This document shows positions 8,724 through 16,931 of a stretch of 64,000 nucleotides of DNA, one piece after another. The DNA is taken from positions 124,001 through 188,000 of the forward strand of contig CAKOOM010000002.1 in assembly GCA_934098395.1 (NCBI GenBank). The letters run 5' to 3'. The DNA comes from an uncultured Bacilli bacterium (GTDB taxonomy: Bacteria > Bacillota_I > Bacilli_A > RF39 > UBA660). The notes beneath the pieces were generated by a model. That model was not told the origin of the DNA. It saw only the letters and a list, made by a program, of their open reading frames with translations, and did no database searches. Both the position numbers and the translations under genes were made by a program. Numbering within the stretch: position 1 is the stretch's first letter; each line of letters opens with the position of its first letter.

Positions 8724-9917
8724 TAATTTGTTCATAATTTCTTTTAATGTTCTTTCGTTTTCATTGTCTCTTGGATGGTATATTTTTACATCTTTTATAT
8801 TGTCTGGAAGATACTGCTGAGAAACATAACTATATTTGTAGTTATGGGGATATTTATAATTAGGACTGGTTGTTTTTATGTGTTCGGGAACGTTTCCGGT
8901 ATCTTTAGTGTTTATTAAATTAATGGCATTATCGATGGCTGCTTCGGCACTATTTGATTTGGGAGACAAAGCTAGTTGGATAACTACTGAGGATAGTGGT
9001 ATACGAGCTTCAGGTAATCCTAAGAGAAGGGCACTTTGGATGGCTGAATAGACAATTGGTCCAAGAGTTGGGTTTGCTAGACCAATATCTTCATATACGA
9101 TAACTGATAGTCTTCGGCAAATAGCATCTAGTTCACCACCTAGGATTAGTCTTGCTAAGTAATAGAGGGAAGCATGAACATCACTTCCACGAATAGATTT
9201 TTGAAAAGCACTTAATAAGTCATAGTAACCATCTTGGTTTTTATCATGATAAATATTGGGTTTATTAGTAATATCAGTTATTATATTTTCAGTTATGTGA
9301 TGATCGGCGGTACCATAGTAGGCTACTTCAATTAAGTTATATAGATATCTTAAATCACTTTTAGATAAAGATATAAGATAATCAATGGCATCCGAATCAA
9401 TAGTTAAATCTGGTAATAAATTAGATGATATGACTCTTTTGGTAGCATCAAGCATGTCTGATTTATCAAGTGGAGTTAATTCATACAATTGACATCTACT
9501 ACGAATAGCTGGGTTAATACTATGATATGGATTAGATGAAGTAATTCCGATTAAGATTATTTCACCACTTTCAATTACAGGAAGAAGAATATCTTGTTTA
9601 TCTTTATTCATTCGATGTATTTCATCAACAATTAAAATTAATCCGTGATATAATTTAGATTCTTCAATAACAGTGTCAAAGTCTTTTTTGTTGTTAGTAG
9701 CAGCATTTAACATGCGATATTTAGTATTTAACTCTCCGACAATAGCATTAGCTAATGAAGTTTTACCAATACCAGGTTTGCCATATAAAATCATAGAGAA
9801 GATTTTTTTGTTTTTAACAAGATTGCTAATTACTTTGTCTTTTCCTACGAGATGTTTTTGACCTATAATATCAGATAATTTTTTAGGGCGAAGTTTAATT
9901 GCTAATAATTCTTCCAT
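8715..9917 (-). CDS. rarA: Replication-associated recombination protein RarA (MgsA)
   Basis: A 400-residue AAA+ ATPase related to clamp-loader subunits that acts at stalled replication forks. It opens with the family sequence LAIKLRPKKLSDIIGQKHLVG, then Walker A YGKPGIGKTS, Walker B LILIVDEIHRMNK, sensor-1 GITSSNP and the arginine-finger region NPAIRSRCQLYEL. The C-terminal tetramerisation part includes RGSDVHASLYYLARLI and YEDIGLANP. I use the ATG at 9917, which has AGGTGAT at good spacing; an in-frame GTG at 9926 lies inside that ribosome site. It is a single gene convergent with the 7953 gene. Confidence 0.96.
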   Translation of the reverse strand: MEELLAIKLRPKKLSDIIGQKHLVGKDKVISNLVKNKKIFSMILYGKPGIGKTSLANAIVGELNTKYRMLNAATNNKKDFDTVIEESKLYHGLILIVDEIHRMNKDKQDILLPVIESGEIILIGITSSNPYHSINPAIRSRCQLYELTPLDKSDMLDATKRVISSNLLPDLTIDSDAIDYLISLSKSDLRYLYNLIEVAYYGTADHHITENIITDITNKPNIYHDKNQDGYYDLLSAFQKSIRGSDVHASLYYLARLILGGELDAICRRLSVIVYEDIGLANPTLGPIVYSAIQSALLLGLPEARIPLSSVVIQLALSPKSNSAEAAIDNAINLINTKDTGNVPEHIKTTSPNYKYPHNYKYSYVSQQYLPDNIKDVKIYHPRDNENERTLKEIMNKLEK

Positions 9918-9968
9918 ATATATCACCTAGAAATATTTTACAATATTATTTTTAATAAGTAAATGTAT

Positions 9969-9997
9969 TTGACAAGTATTATATCTTTTAATATAAT
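9969..9997 (+). promoter_or_regulatory. Perfect-consensus sigma-A promoter
   Basis: TTGACA (9969-9974), 17 bases, TATAAT (9992-9997). Both hexamers and the spacing are ideal. It drives the 10023 gene and probably xerD and the mutase behind it. Confidence 0.85.
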
Positions 9998-10022
9998 TTA
10001 ATTATAGGATAGGAGTGGTTAT

Positions 10023-10556
10023 ATGAAAAGAAAATACTTGATATACATTATGATACTACTGATGGTTTTGGTAGTAATATATTTTATTTTTAGAAAAAAT
10101 GATGTAACAATTGAAGAAGATGTGTATACGGATGATTTAATTAAGGAAGAACTTCTTGCAATGATTAATTCGGATAAAGTAAGTAGTAAGATTACTAGTA
10201 TTATGCATGGTACGGATAAGATTAATTTAATGGATATGGATATAAGTATTGTTAATGGAGAGATAAAGATTACTGATAAGAATGGATCAGAAATAAATAA
10301 AAAAATTGATAATGATAGTTTTTATAAGATGGTAGGATATAATGATAAGGATAATGGATATGTATATATACTTACTAATTCTGGATATGTATATTACTTT
10401 GATTTAGTTAATAAGGATATTACTAAACTTAATTATAGTAATGTAGATGAATTATTAGTAGTTGATGTATTTAGAACTTATATAGATACTGGTAAGGAAG
10501 AGAGCGATAAGATTATATATTTAGTGTCTTCGGGAAAATTTGTAGAGGTTAAATAA
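10023..10556 (+). CDS. Membrane-anchored hypothetical protein
   Basis: A 177-residue protein with one N-terminal transmembrane helix (about residues 5-24, IYIMILLMVLVVIYFIF) preceded by Lys/Arg residues, so the remaining 150 residues should lie outside the cell. The outer part has alternating beta-type segments such as NGYVYILTNSGYVYYFDL, with no cysteines or catalytic motif I recognise. AGGAG precedes the ATG. It lies under a perfect promoter and only 27 bases before xerD, so the three genes up to the phosphohexomutase may be one operon. Function unknown. Confidence 0.75.
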   Translation: MKRKYLIYIMILLMVLVVIYFIFRKNDVTIEEDVYTDDLIKEELLAMINSDKVSSKITSIMHGTDKINLMDMDISIVNGEIKITDKNGSEINKKIDNDSFYKMVGYNDKDNGYVYILTNSGYVYYFDLVNKDITKLNYSNVDELLVVDVFRTYIDTGKEESDKIIYLVSSGKFVEVK

Positions 10557-10583
10557 AGATACATCAAGAAAAGAGGGGAATAT

Positions 10584-11489
10584 ATGGAGAATATTGAAAG
10601 GATGACTATAAGTAGTAAAAATAAGGAGATATTAAGTAAATATCAAAATTATTTAATTACAGTTAAGTTTTTAGCAAATGAAACGACAGTTAGTAGTTAT
10701 GTGATGGACATATATAAATATTTAGAATTTATAAAGAAAGATTATAATAAGAGTGATAATAGAGATATATATGAATATTTAAAATATTTAGAAGATAATA
10801 AATATAGTATTTATTCAGTAGTTAGAAAGATATCTTCGATTAAGTCTTTTTATAATTTTTTAGCTGAAGAAGTTGGATATGTTAAAAATGTTCAGATAGA
10901 AAGACCGAAGTTTTATCGAAAATTACCACATGTACTTACTATAGATGAGGTTGATAAATTACTTGATTTTCGTTTGGTTGATCAGTATGATTATCGTAAT
11001 AAGGCTATGTTAGAATTAATGTATGCGACAGGACTTAGAGTTAGTGAATTGCTTAATTTAACTGATGCGAATATTGATTTTGATAAAAAAGTGGTAAGGT
11101 GTTATGGAAAAGGAAATAAGGAGAGAATAGTACCAGTAACGCCGACAGCTTTAAAGTATTTACGAATATATTTAGATGAATATAGAAATGGTTTTTTAAA
11201 AGGATATGTGTGTGATAATTTGTTTTTAAATAATCATGGTAAAAAAATGACTAGGCAAGGCTTTTTTAAAAATTTAAAGAATATAGCAATTTCACAAGGA
11301 ATAAATGAAGATATTACTCCACATATGCTTAGACATTCTTTTGCTACACATTTACTTAACAATGGGGCTGATCTTAGAAGTATTCAGATGATGTTAGGAC
11401 ATGAAAATATTTCTACGACAGGAATATATACGAGTGTTAGTATGGAACAATTAAAAGATAATTATGATTTATATTATCCGAAAGGATAG
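10584..11489 (+). CDS. xerD: Tyrosine recombinase XerD-like
   Basis: A 301-residue site-specific recombinase of the Xer group that resolves chromosome dimers at dif. The N-terminal SAM-like core-binding domain spans about residues 10-100. The catalytic set is complete: Arg in ATGLRVSELLNL, the conserved Lys region after it, HMLRHSFATHLL, LGHENIS and the nucleophilic Tyr in TTGIYTSVS. The length and the C-terminus KDNYDLYYP are typical of Xer and not of phage integrases. No attachment site or mobile-element cargo lies around it. In Bacillus xerD sits with spoIIM; here spoIIM is 31 kb away. Confidence 0.9.
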   Translation: MENIERMTISSKNKEILSKYQNYLITVKFLANETTVSSYVMDIYKYLEFIKKDYNKSDNRDIYEYLKYLEDNKYSIYSVVRKISSIKSFYNFLAEEVGYVKNVQIERPKFYRKLPHVLTIDEVDKLLDFRLVDQYDYRNKAMLELMYATGLRVSELLNLTDANIDFDKKVVRCYGKGNKERIVPVTPTALKYLRIYLDEYRNGFLKGYVCDNLFLNNHGKKMTRQGFFKNLKNIAISQGINEDITPHMLRHSFATHLLNNGADLRSIQMMLGHENISTTGIYTSVSMEQLKDNYDLYYPKG

Positions 11490-11500
11490 GGAGGAAAGAT

Positions 11501-12859
11501 ATGGAAATAAGAAAAGAGATTTTTAGAGAATATGATATTAGGGGAATATATGGAGAAGAACTTACTGAAGAGACGGCATATTATATTGGACTTGCTTATG
11601 GTACAAAATTAAAAACTTTTGGAAAGGATTCTTGTGTGTTAGCACATGATAATCGAGTGTCTTCACCAATACTTAGTGAATTTATGATTAAGGGACTAGT
11701 AGAGAGTGGAATTAAAGTATTAAACTTGGGATTAGCTACGACACCAATGTGTTATTTTGCAGCAAATTATTATAAGGTAGATGCCAGTATGATGATTACA
11801 GCTTCGCATAATCCGAAGGAATATAATGGGTTTAAATTTTCTTATAATGGAATTCATAATGCTTATGGTGATAGTGTTGGAGAAATATATGATATTATAG
11901 AAAGTAAAAATTTTAGTAAGGGAATGGGAAGTGTAGAAAATGTAGATATAACTATTCCATATATTGATTTAATTTTAAAGGGAATTAAGTTAGGAGATAG
12001 AAAGATAAAAGTAGTATATGATTGTGGTAATGGTACTACGAGTATTATTGCAGATAAGATATTTGATGGGTTAGATGTAATAGCTACTCCTATTAATAAT
12101 ATATCAGATGGTACTTTTCCAAATCATCATCCTGATCCTTGTGTTTATGACAATATGAAACAGTTAAGAGATAAGGTTCTTAGTATTGGTGCAGATATTG
12201 GAATTGGATACGATGGTGATGGTGATAGGGTTGGATTTATTGATAACTTGGGTAATATGATTGAAACTGATAAGTATATGATTATTATGTGGAGAGATAT
12301 TTATAATAAAGTTAGTAATAAAAAAGGATTATTTGATGTTAAATGTAGTAAAGCTTTATCTGATGAGTTAGTTAAATTGGGAGTTGAACCAATCGAATAT
12401 CGAACGGGAAATTCTTATACACGAGCTGCTTCAGCAGAAGGTGATTATCCACTTAGTGGAGAATTATCAGGACATGTATATTTTAGAGATAAATTTCCTG
12501 GATATGATGATGGAATATATGCTGGTATGAGATTAATTGAAGTATTGAGTCATACGGATAAACCTCTTAATAGATTGCTTGATTCAATAAATAAATACTA
12601 TTCAACTGAAGAAATAAAGATTAAGAGTGCAGATGATAAGAAATTTATAGTAATAGATAAGATAAAAGACTATTGCAAGGAACGAGGATACGAGATACTT
12701 ACAATTGATGGAGTTAAGGTGAAATATCCAGATGGTTTTGCTTTAGTAAGAGCATCAAATACGGGACCTAATATAACAATGAGATTTGAGGCTACGACAG
12801 AGAAAAGATTAGAAGAGCTACAAAGAGAATTTACAGAAGTGGTTAATAAATATTTGTAA
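11501..12859 (+). CDS. Phosphomannomutase/phosphoglucomutase
   Basis: A 452-residue alpha-D-phosphohexomutase that moves phosphate between C1 and C6 of mannose or glucose, feeding nucleotide-sugar synthesis. The phosphoserine loop is in TASHNPKEYNGFK, the metal-binding loop in GYDGDGDRVGFID, the sugar-binding loop around GELSGHVYF, and the phosphate-binding loop near RASNTGPNITMRFEA. GGAGG lies upstream of the ATG, 12 bases after xerD. It probably supplies precursors for the surface polymer operons at 22-34 kb. Which hexose is preferred cannot be read from the sequence. Confidence 0.92.
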   Translation: MEIRKEIFREYDIRGIYGEELTEETAYYIGLAYGTKLKTFGKDSCVLAHDNRVSSPILSEFMIKGLVESGIKVLNLGLATTPMCYFAANYYKVDASMMITASHNPKEYNGFKFSYNGIHNAYGDSVGEIYDIIESKNFSKGMGSVENVDITIPYIDLILKGIKLGDRKIKVVYDCGNGTTSIIADKIFDGLDVIATPINNISDGTFPNHHPDPCVYDNMKQLRDKVLSIGADIGIGYDGDGDRVGFIDNLGNMIETDKYMIIMWRDIYNKVSNKKGLFDVKCSKALSDELVKLGVEPIEYRTGNSYTRAASAEGDYPLSGELSGHVYFRDKFPGYDDGIYAGMRLIEVLSHTDKPLNRLLDSINKYYSTEEIKIKSADDKKFIVIDKIKDYCKERGYEILTIDGVKVKYPDGFALVRASNTGPNITMRFEATTEKRLEELQREFTEVVNKYL

Positions 12860-12875
12860 AGTTTTGTTAAAAATA

Positions 12876-12903
12876 TTGAATTAATATATAGTTATGGTAT
12901 AAT
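12876..12903 (+). promoter_or_regulatory. Promoter of 6S RNA
   Basis: TTGAAT (12876-12881), 16 bases, TATAAT (12898-12903) with extended TGG. The -10 ends six bases before the first nucleotide of the closing helix of the RNA. Confidence 0.75.
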
Positions 12904-12908
12904 TAAAA

Positions 12909-13085
12909 TACCTGAAGGATACGACAACTACTTATAAAACCGACAAAGATATATTTAGGGAATCTAATTTCTAGTATGTGTTGAATGCTTAATTATAATT
13001 AAGAATCCTAATTACTTGAATGTGATTACCCACCTGTGTGTTTACGCGCGGGTTTTATCTCCCTAGTATCGGTTCTTTGGGTAAA
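12909..13085 (+). ncRNA. ssrS: 6S RNA
   Basis: A structured RNA of about 175 nt without a reading frame. TACCTGAAGGA (12909-12919) pairs along its whole length with TTCTTTGGGTA (13073-13083), three of the eleven pairs being G-U. Further in, AACCGA pairs with TCGGTT and TAGGGA with TCCCTA, enclosing a large unpaired centre. This closing-stem and central-bubble layout mimics an open promoter and is how 6S RNA sequesters the main RNA polymerase. A strong promoter ends six bases before the RNA, a terminator follows, and the next gene is tcdA, as for one Bacillus 6S gene (bsrA). Some A/T-rich side loops are not modelled here. Confidence 0.82.
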
Positions 13086-13095
13086 TAATTAAAGA

Positions 13096-13128
13096 AAAGA
13101 GATAATTTAATATTATCTCTTTAATTTT
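13096..13128 (+). terminator. Intrinsic terminator after 6S RNA
   Basis: AAAGAGATAAT (13096-13106) pairs with ATTATCTCTTT (13112-13122), followed by AATTTT. It would end the 6S transcript before the tcdA ribosome site at 13131. Confidence 0.75.
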
Positions 13129-13139
13129 ATGGAGGATTT

Positions 13140-13811
13140 ATGTTTGATAGGGTTATATCGCTTATTGGAAGTGATAAATTTAAAAAAATAAATGAAAGTA
13201 CAATTTTGGTGGTTGGACTTGGTGGCGTTGGAGGATATGCAGTTGAGAGTCTTGTTAGAAGTGGTATTGGAAAAATTATTTTAATAGATTATGATAAAAT
13301 AGATGATAGTAATTTAAATAGACAAATAATTACAAATAGAAGCAATATAGGTGAATATAAGACTAATGAATGGAAAACTAGAATAAAGAGTATTAATCCA
13401 GATTGTGAAGTAATTATATATAATATGTTTTTAGATAAGGATAATATAGCACAAATATCTGATTTAGAAATAGATTATATTATAGATGCGTGCGACTCAG
13501 TAGATACGAAAAAACTTTTAATAGATTATTCATTTGATAAAAATATTAAATTAATTTCTAGTATGGGAACTGCTAAAAAGATTAATCCGAGTAAATTAGA
13601 AATTATGGATATTAGAAAAACTTCTTATGATCCGCTTGCTAAGATAATTAGAAAATATGTTTTATCACTTAAAACAAATAAAAAAGTAATGGTAGTATCT
13701 AGTGTAGAGAAACCACGAGAATGTCAAGGCCTTGCTAGTATGGTATTTGTACCTGCTAGTGCAGGAATACTTCTTGCAAACTATGTTATTAGAGATATTA
13801 TTGGAGAGTGA
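13140..13811 (+). CDS. tcdA: tRNA threonylcarbamoyladenosine dehydratase
   Basis: A 223-residue ThiF/MoeB/E1-like enzyme that cyclises the t6A base at tRNA position 37 to ct6A using ATP. The nucleotide fold reads ILVVGLGGVGGYAVESLVRSGIGKIILIDYD, and SNLNRQI and IIDACDSVDTK are the usual ATP and substrate contacts. KPRECQGLASMVFVPAS near the C-terminus is diagnostic of TcdA among ThiF relatives. GGAGG precedes the ATG. It ends in TGA, evidence that TGA is a stop here. The Sua5-type gene at 21077 acts upstream in the same tRNA modification pathway. Confidence 0.93.
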   Translation: MFDRVISLIGSDKFKKINESTILVVGLGGVGGYAVESLVRSGIGKIILIDYDKIDDSNLNRQIITNRSNIGEYKTNEWKTRIKSINPDCEVIIYNMFLDKDNIAQISDLEIDYIIDACDSVDTKKLLIDYSFDKNIKLISSMGTAKKINPSKLEIMDIRKTSYDPLAKIIRKYVLSLKTNKKVMVVSSVEKPRECQGLASMVFVPASAGILLANYVIRDIIGE

Positions 13812-13815
13812 TATA

Positions 13816-14226
13816 ATGACTAATTTATTTATTTTAATAGATTTTAATGGAATGTATAAAGATAATGATAAGGATTATATTATAGATAAATTTATTAAGT
13901 ACGGAATAGATTCGGAGCATCAAAAGGTTTATTTAACTAATGGATGTGGTACGAAAACGCGAGTAGATACTTTTTATGAACTTACGACAGGACATGAATT
14001 TTCTATAAGTTGTATTGATAGGGAAAATAATAAAATATTAGGATATTTTTTAGATACGGAGATAAATGTTAATAGTAAATTTATTTTATGTGATAAAAAA
14101 AGAATCAATTCTTTTTATCAAGAAATTATTGATTCGGGAATGGCTAATAATTATGAGAAAGCAGTTAGAGAGATACTGGATGTGGGTAGGGATAAGAGTT
14201 TATTTTCAAGAATTAGAAATAAATAA
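13816..14226 (+). CDS. Hypothetical protein
   Basis: A 136-residue protein beginning MTNLFILIDFNGMYKDNDKDY, probably soluble, with beta-type segments and single scattered cysteines. I do not recognise it. The ATG at 13816 has GGAGAGTGAT just upstream and lies 4 bases after tcdA; an in-frame ATG at 13732 would overlap tcdA heavily and is rejected. It is cotranscribed with tcdA and ends at a bidirectional terminator facing rpsT. Confidence 0.75.
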   Translation: MTNLFILIDFNGMYKDNDKDYIIDKFIKYGIDSEHQKVYLTNGCGTKTRVDTFYELTTGHEFSISCIDRENNKILGYFLDTEINVNSKFILCDKKRINSFYQEIIDSGMANNYEKAVREILDVGRDKSLFSRIRNK

Positions 14227-14256
14227 AAATGTGATAATTACTTACCACATTTTTTA
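14225..14256. terminator. Bidirectional intrinsic terminator
   Basis: AAAATGTG (14226-14233) pairs with CACATTTT (14246-14253), with T-runs on both sides. It serves the convergent 13816 gene and rpsT. Confidence 0.8.
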
Positions 14257-14520
14257 TTTATCCATTTTATTTACTTTTAAAGTTAATCTAGATTTTTCTC
14301 TATCAACTTTGTTTCTATGTACAAGACCTTTAGATTTAGCGTTATCTAAACTCTTAATAGCTAATCTTAAACTTTTTTCAGCGGCTTCTTTATTACCTGC
14401 TAAAACAGCTTTATCAGTATTTTTAATTGCGTTTTTAACAGTTGATTTTAATTGTTCGTGAGCCTTTGTAGTTTTAATAATTTGCTTAATTTTTTTCTTT
14501 GCATTCTTTACATTTGCCAT
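14254..14520 (-). CDS. rpsT: 30S ribosomal protein S20
   Basis: An 88-residue basic helical protein beginning MANVKNAKKKIKQIIKT and containing KSTVKNAIKN and GLVHRNKVDREKSRL, the standard S20 pattern; it binds 16S rRNA in the small subunit. I use the ATG at 14520, followed directly by GCA, with AAGGAG at proper spacing; an in-frame ATG nine bases further out is too close to the ribosome site. It is divergent from gpr, as in Bacillus, where rpsT also neighbours gpr-spoIIP. Confidence 0.96.
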   Translation of the reverse strand: MANVKNAKKKIKQIIKTTKAHEQLKSTVKNAIKNTDKAVLAGNKEAAEKSLRLAIKSLDNAKSKGLVHRNKVDREKSRLTLKVNKMDK

Positions 14521-14552
14521 TAAATTCATCTCCTTCCGATACATCAATTACA

Positions 14553-14581
14553 ATTTTATCAAAAAAATAAATAAAAAGCAA
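14553..14581 (-). promoter_or_regulatory. Promoter of rpsT
   Basis: On the minus strand TTGCTT, 17 bases, TAAAAT with an extended TGA before the -10. It lies about 30 bases upstream of the rpsT start. Confidence 0.6.
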
Positions 14582-14624
14582 ATAAAATTAGATATTTTTG
14601 TAAAAAATATAGATAGGTGATAAG

Positions 14625-15602
14625 ATGCATGAAATAGATTTATCTAGTTTTAATATAAGAACTGATTTAATAATAGAGGATTTAAAACAAGAACATGTTG
14701 TAAATAAAGTTGGAGATATTACAATTAGTAAAACTCAAGCTAATGGGAATTATTATACATTGTCTTTTTTAGATATTACCGATAAAGATAATAGATTAAA
14801 GGTATTAGCTCAGTTTGAAAAGACGCTTAAAGAAATTATTAAAATTAATAATATAGGGGATGATGATAGTTGTTTAGTAATCGGTCTTGGTAATAGATTA
14901 TCTACTCCGGATAGTCTTGGGGTAAAGAGTGCCTCAAAGGTTTTAGTTAGTGCACATTTATTTAAATATAGTAATGTTTTAGATGGAGTTAGAAAAGTAT
15001 ATGTTTTTAATCCAGGAGTTATGGCAGGTACTGGAATTGAATCTGCTAGAATAATTAAATCAATTATTAAAGAAATTAAACCTGGTTTTGTTATCGCTAT
15101 AGATGCTTTGGCTAGTATGTCAGTAGATAGAATTAATAAAACTATTCAGATAACAGATACGGGGATACATCCAGGATCGGGAGTTTCTAATAATCGTGAG
15201 GAAATTAGCAAGAGGGGAATGGGAATACCGGTAATTGCTATAGGAGTTCCTACGGTGACAACTTCTTCGGTTATTGTTATGGATACGATTAATTATTTAT
15301 ATAAACATATATCATATATTAAAAAGAATGAAGATATAAGTAAATTATCTTATTTTAAAAGTAATTATAAAAATAAAATTAAAGAACTTGACTTATCTGA
15401 TGAAGACAAATCAAAGGTATTTGGATTGTTTGGAGATCTTACAAGTGATGAACAGAGAGGATTAATAAATGAGGTTTTAAATAATACAGAAATGAATTTA
15501 ATAGTTACTCCGACAGAGATAGACTTTTTAATAGATAAACTTAGTGAAGTTATAGCTAATGGAATAAATAATTCATTACATCGACAAATAAATCATCTTT
15601 AG
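14625..15602 (+). CDS. gpr: Germination protease GPR
   Basis: A 325-residue spore endopeptidase that degrades the small acid-soluble DNA-protecting proteins during germination. Family blocks are clear: VIGLGNRLSTPDSLG, VLVSAHLF, VFNPGVMAGTGIESA, PGFVIAIDALASMSVDRINKT, ITDTGIHPGSGV and GIPVIAIGVPTV. The conserved aspartates of this unusual aspartate-type protease are present in IAIDAL and ITDTG. It is somewhat shorter than the Bacillus enzyme, mostly in the C-terminal part. The start has AGGTGAT upstream. It is followed by spoIIP and a small gene in the same order as in Bacillus. No typical forespore promoter could be picked out with confidence. Confidence 0.95.
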   Translation: MHEIDLSSFNIRTDLIIEDLKQEHVVNKVGDITISKTQANGNYYTLSFLDITDKDNRLKVLAQFEKTLKEIIKINNIGDDDSCLVIGLGNRLSTPDSLGVKSASKVLVSAHLFKYSNVLDGVRKVYVFNPGVMAGTGIESARIIKSIIKEIKPGFVIAIDALASMSVDRINKTIQITDTGIHPGSGVSNNREEISKRGMGIPVIAIGVPTVTTSSVIVMDTINYLYKHISYIKKNEDISKLSYFKSNYKNKIKELDLSDEDKSKVFGLFGDLTSDEQRGLINEVLNNTEMNLIVTPTEIDFLIDKLSEVIANGINNSLHRQINHL

Positions 15603-15631
15603 TAGTATATAATTTACTAGAGGTGTTAGAT

Positions 15632-16621
15632 ATGGGGAGAATGAAATTAAAAAAAATACCTAAGAAAAAGAAATATAAATTATTATTTTTAATAATTATT
15701 TTATATTTGTTTTTTGCGTATACATTTTATTATTCTTTTAAGAATGATAAAAAGATTATGAATGAGAAATTTATTAATTTTTTGCTTAATAATGGAAATA
15801 CGCATTATATTAAAGAATTACATTTACCAAAAGTAATTAATAGTACAGTTAAGTATTTATTAAAGATAGATATTACAGAACCTACTAGTTTATTTAAAGA
15901 AAATATTTTAGGTTATGAAATACCGGAAGATGATCTTGATGATATAGATAGATTAAGAGAAATTAGTTATTATATGGAGGATCCGAATAAAGAAGATATT
16001 TCAAAACCAGTAGTTTATATTTATAATTCACATCAATTAGAAAATTATAATAATGATAATTTATCGATATATGGAATTACTCCGAATGTATTAATGGCAA
16101 GTTATTTGCTTAAAGAAAAACTTAATAAATCTGGAATAGCTACGATAGTTGAAGATACTGATTTGACAGAGTTTTTAGATCTTAATAAATGGAATTATGC
16201 AAATTCTTATAAAGCTAGTAGAATGTTTATATTAGATAAAATTAATACGTATGAAACGATTAAATATTTGATTGATATTCATAGAGATTCGGCAAAAAAA
16301 GAAATGACTAGTGTAGCAATTAATGGTAAAAATTATGCAAGAATATTATTTGTTGTAGGGCTTGAACATAAGAATTATCAGAAGAATTTAGATTTGGCTA
16401 ATAATATTAATAAGATGTTTACAGAAAAGTATCCGGGTATTAGTAGAGGAGTTTATAAAAAAGAGGGAGCAGGAGTAGATGGAATATATAATCAAGATAT
16501 AACTGGTAATAGTATGCTTATTGAGGTAGGTGGAATAGATAATAATATAGATGAGGTAATGAATACGATTAATGCAATAAATGATGTTTTAGTGAGGTAT
16601 ATAAATAGTCATGAAAAATAG
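15632..16621 (+). CDS. spoIIP: Stage II sporulation protein P (engulfment hydrolase)
   Basis: A 329-residue membrane-anchored peptidoglycan amidase/endopeptidase that, with SpoIID and SpoIIM, drives engulfment of the forespore. A basic N-terminus (MGRMKLKKIPKKKKYK) is followed by one transmembrane helix (LLFLIIILYLFFAYTFYYS). The amidase-3-type zinc site is seen as YNSHQLENY, DIHRDSAKK and the glutamate in MLIEVGGIDNN. The ATG at 15632 is chosen because AGAGGTG precedes it; the upstream GTG at 15623 lies inside that site. It overlaps the next gene by 11 bases. Confidence 0.93.
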   Translation: MGRMKLKKIPKKKKYKLLFLIIILYLFFAYTFYYSFKNDKKIMNEKFINFLLNNGNTHYIKELHLPKVINSTVKYLLKIDITEPTSLFKENILGYEIPEDDLDDIDRLREISYYMEDPNKEDISKPVVYIYNSHQLENYNNDNLSIYGITPNVLMASYLLKEKLNKSGIATIVEDTDLTEFLDLNKWNYANSYKASRMFILDKINTYETIKYLIDIHRDSAKKEMTSVAINGKNYARILFVVGLEHKNYQKNLDLANNINKMFTEKYPGISRGVYKKEGAGVDGIYNQDITGNSMLIEVGGIDNNIDEVMNTINAINDVLVRYINSHEK

Positions 16622-16931
16622 TTATTTAAAGTTTATAATAATGGTTATTTTACTTGTATTTATCTGTTCTTATTATGTATCAAATTCGGGCTACTACGAA
16701 TATCATATGCAAGAGAGAACAATATTAACTAATGAAAAGATAAAGGAATTTGAAAGAGATGTAGAAAAGAATAAAGATATAGATATTAAAGATTATTTAG
16801 AATATGAAGAGGTAGATTATTCGAATAAATTTACGGATTTAATATATAATATTAGTTATAAGGCTGGTGAGATTAGTAGGAAGGGAATTAAGGCTTTGTT
16901 TAAGAAATTAAGCTATTTAATAGAAGACTAA
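16611..16931 (+). CDS. Small membrane-anchored protein in the yqxA position
   Basis: A 106-residue protein with one N-terminal membrane helix (FIIMVILLVFICSYYV) and a charged outer part predicted to be helical. It directly follows and overlaps spoIIP, the position held by yqxA in Bacillus, so a sporulation role is likely by context. I see no sequence motif that proves homology to YqxA. Its last 32 bases overlap the convergent ZIP transporter gene. Confidence 0.7.
   Translation: MKNSYLKFIIMVILLVFICSYYVSNSGYYEYHMQERTILTNEKIKEFERDVEKNKDIDIKDYLEYEEVDYSNKFTDLIYNISYKAGEISRKGIKALFKKLSYLIED

Noticed and set aside
10584..11489. Integrase of a mobile element
   Set aside because: Length, motifs and C-terminus are those of chromosomal Xer recombinases, and no attachment repeats, phage or conjugation genes flank it.
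13732..14461. Overlapping plus-strand frames through the end of tcdA and across rpsT
   Set aside because: They lie in other frames or strands of well-supported genes, lack ribosome sites and have no recognisable sequence.
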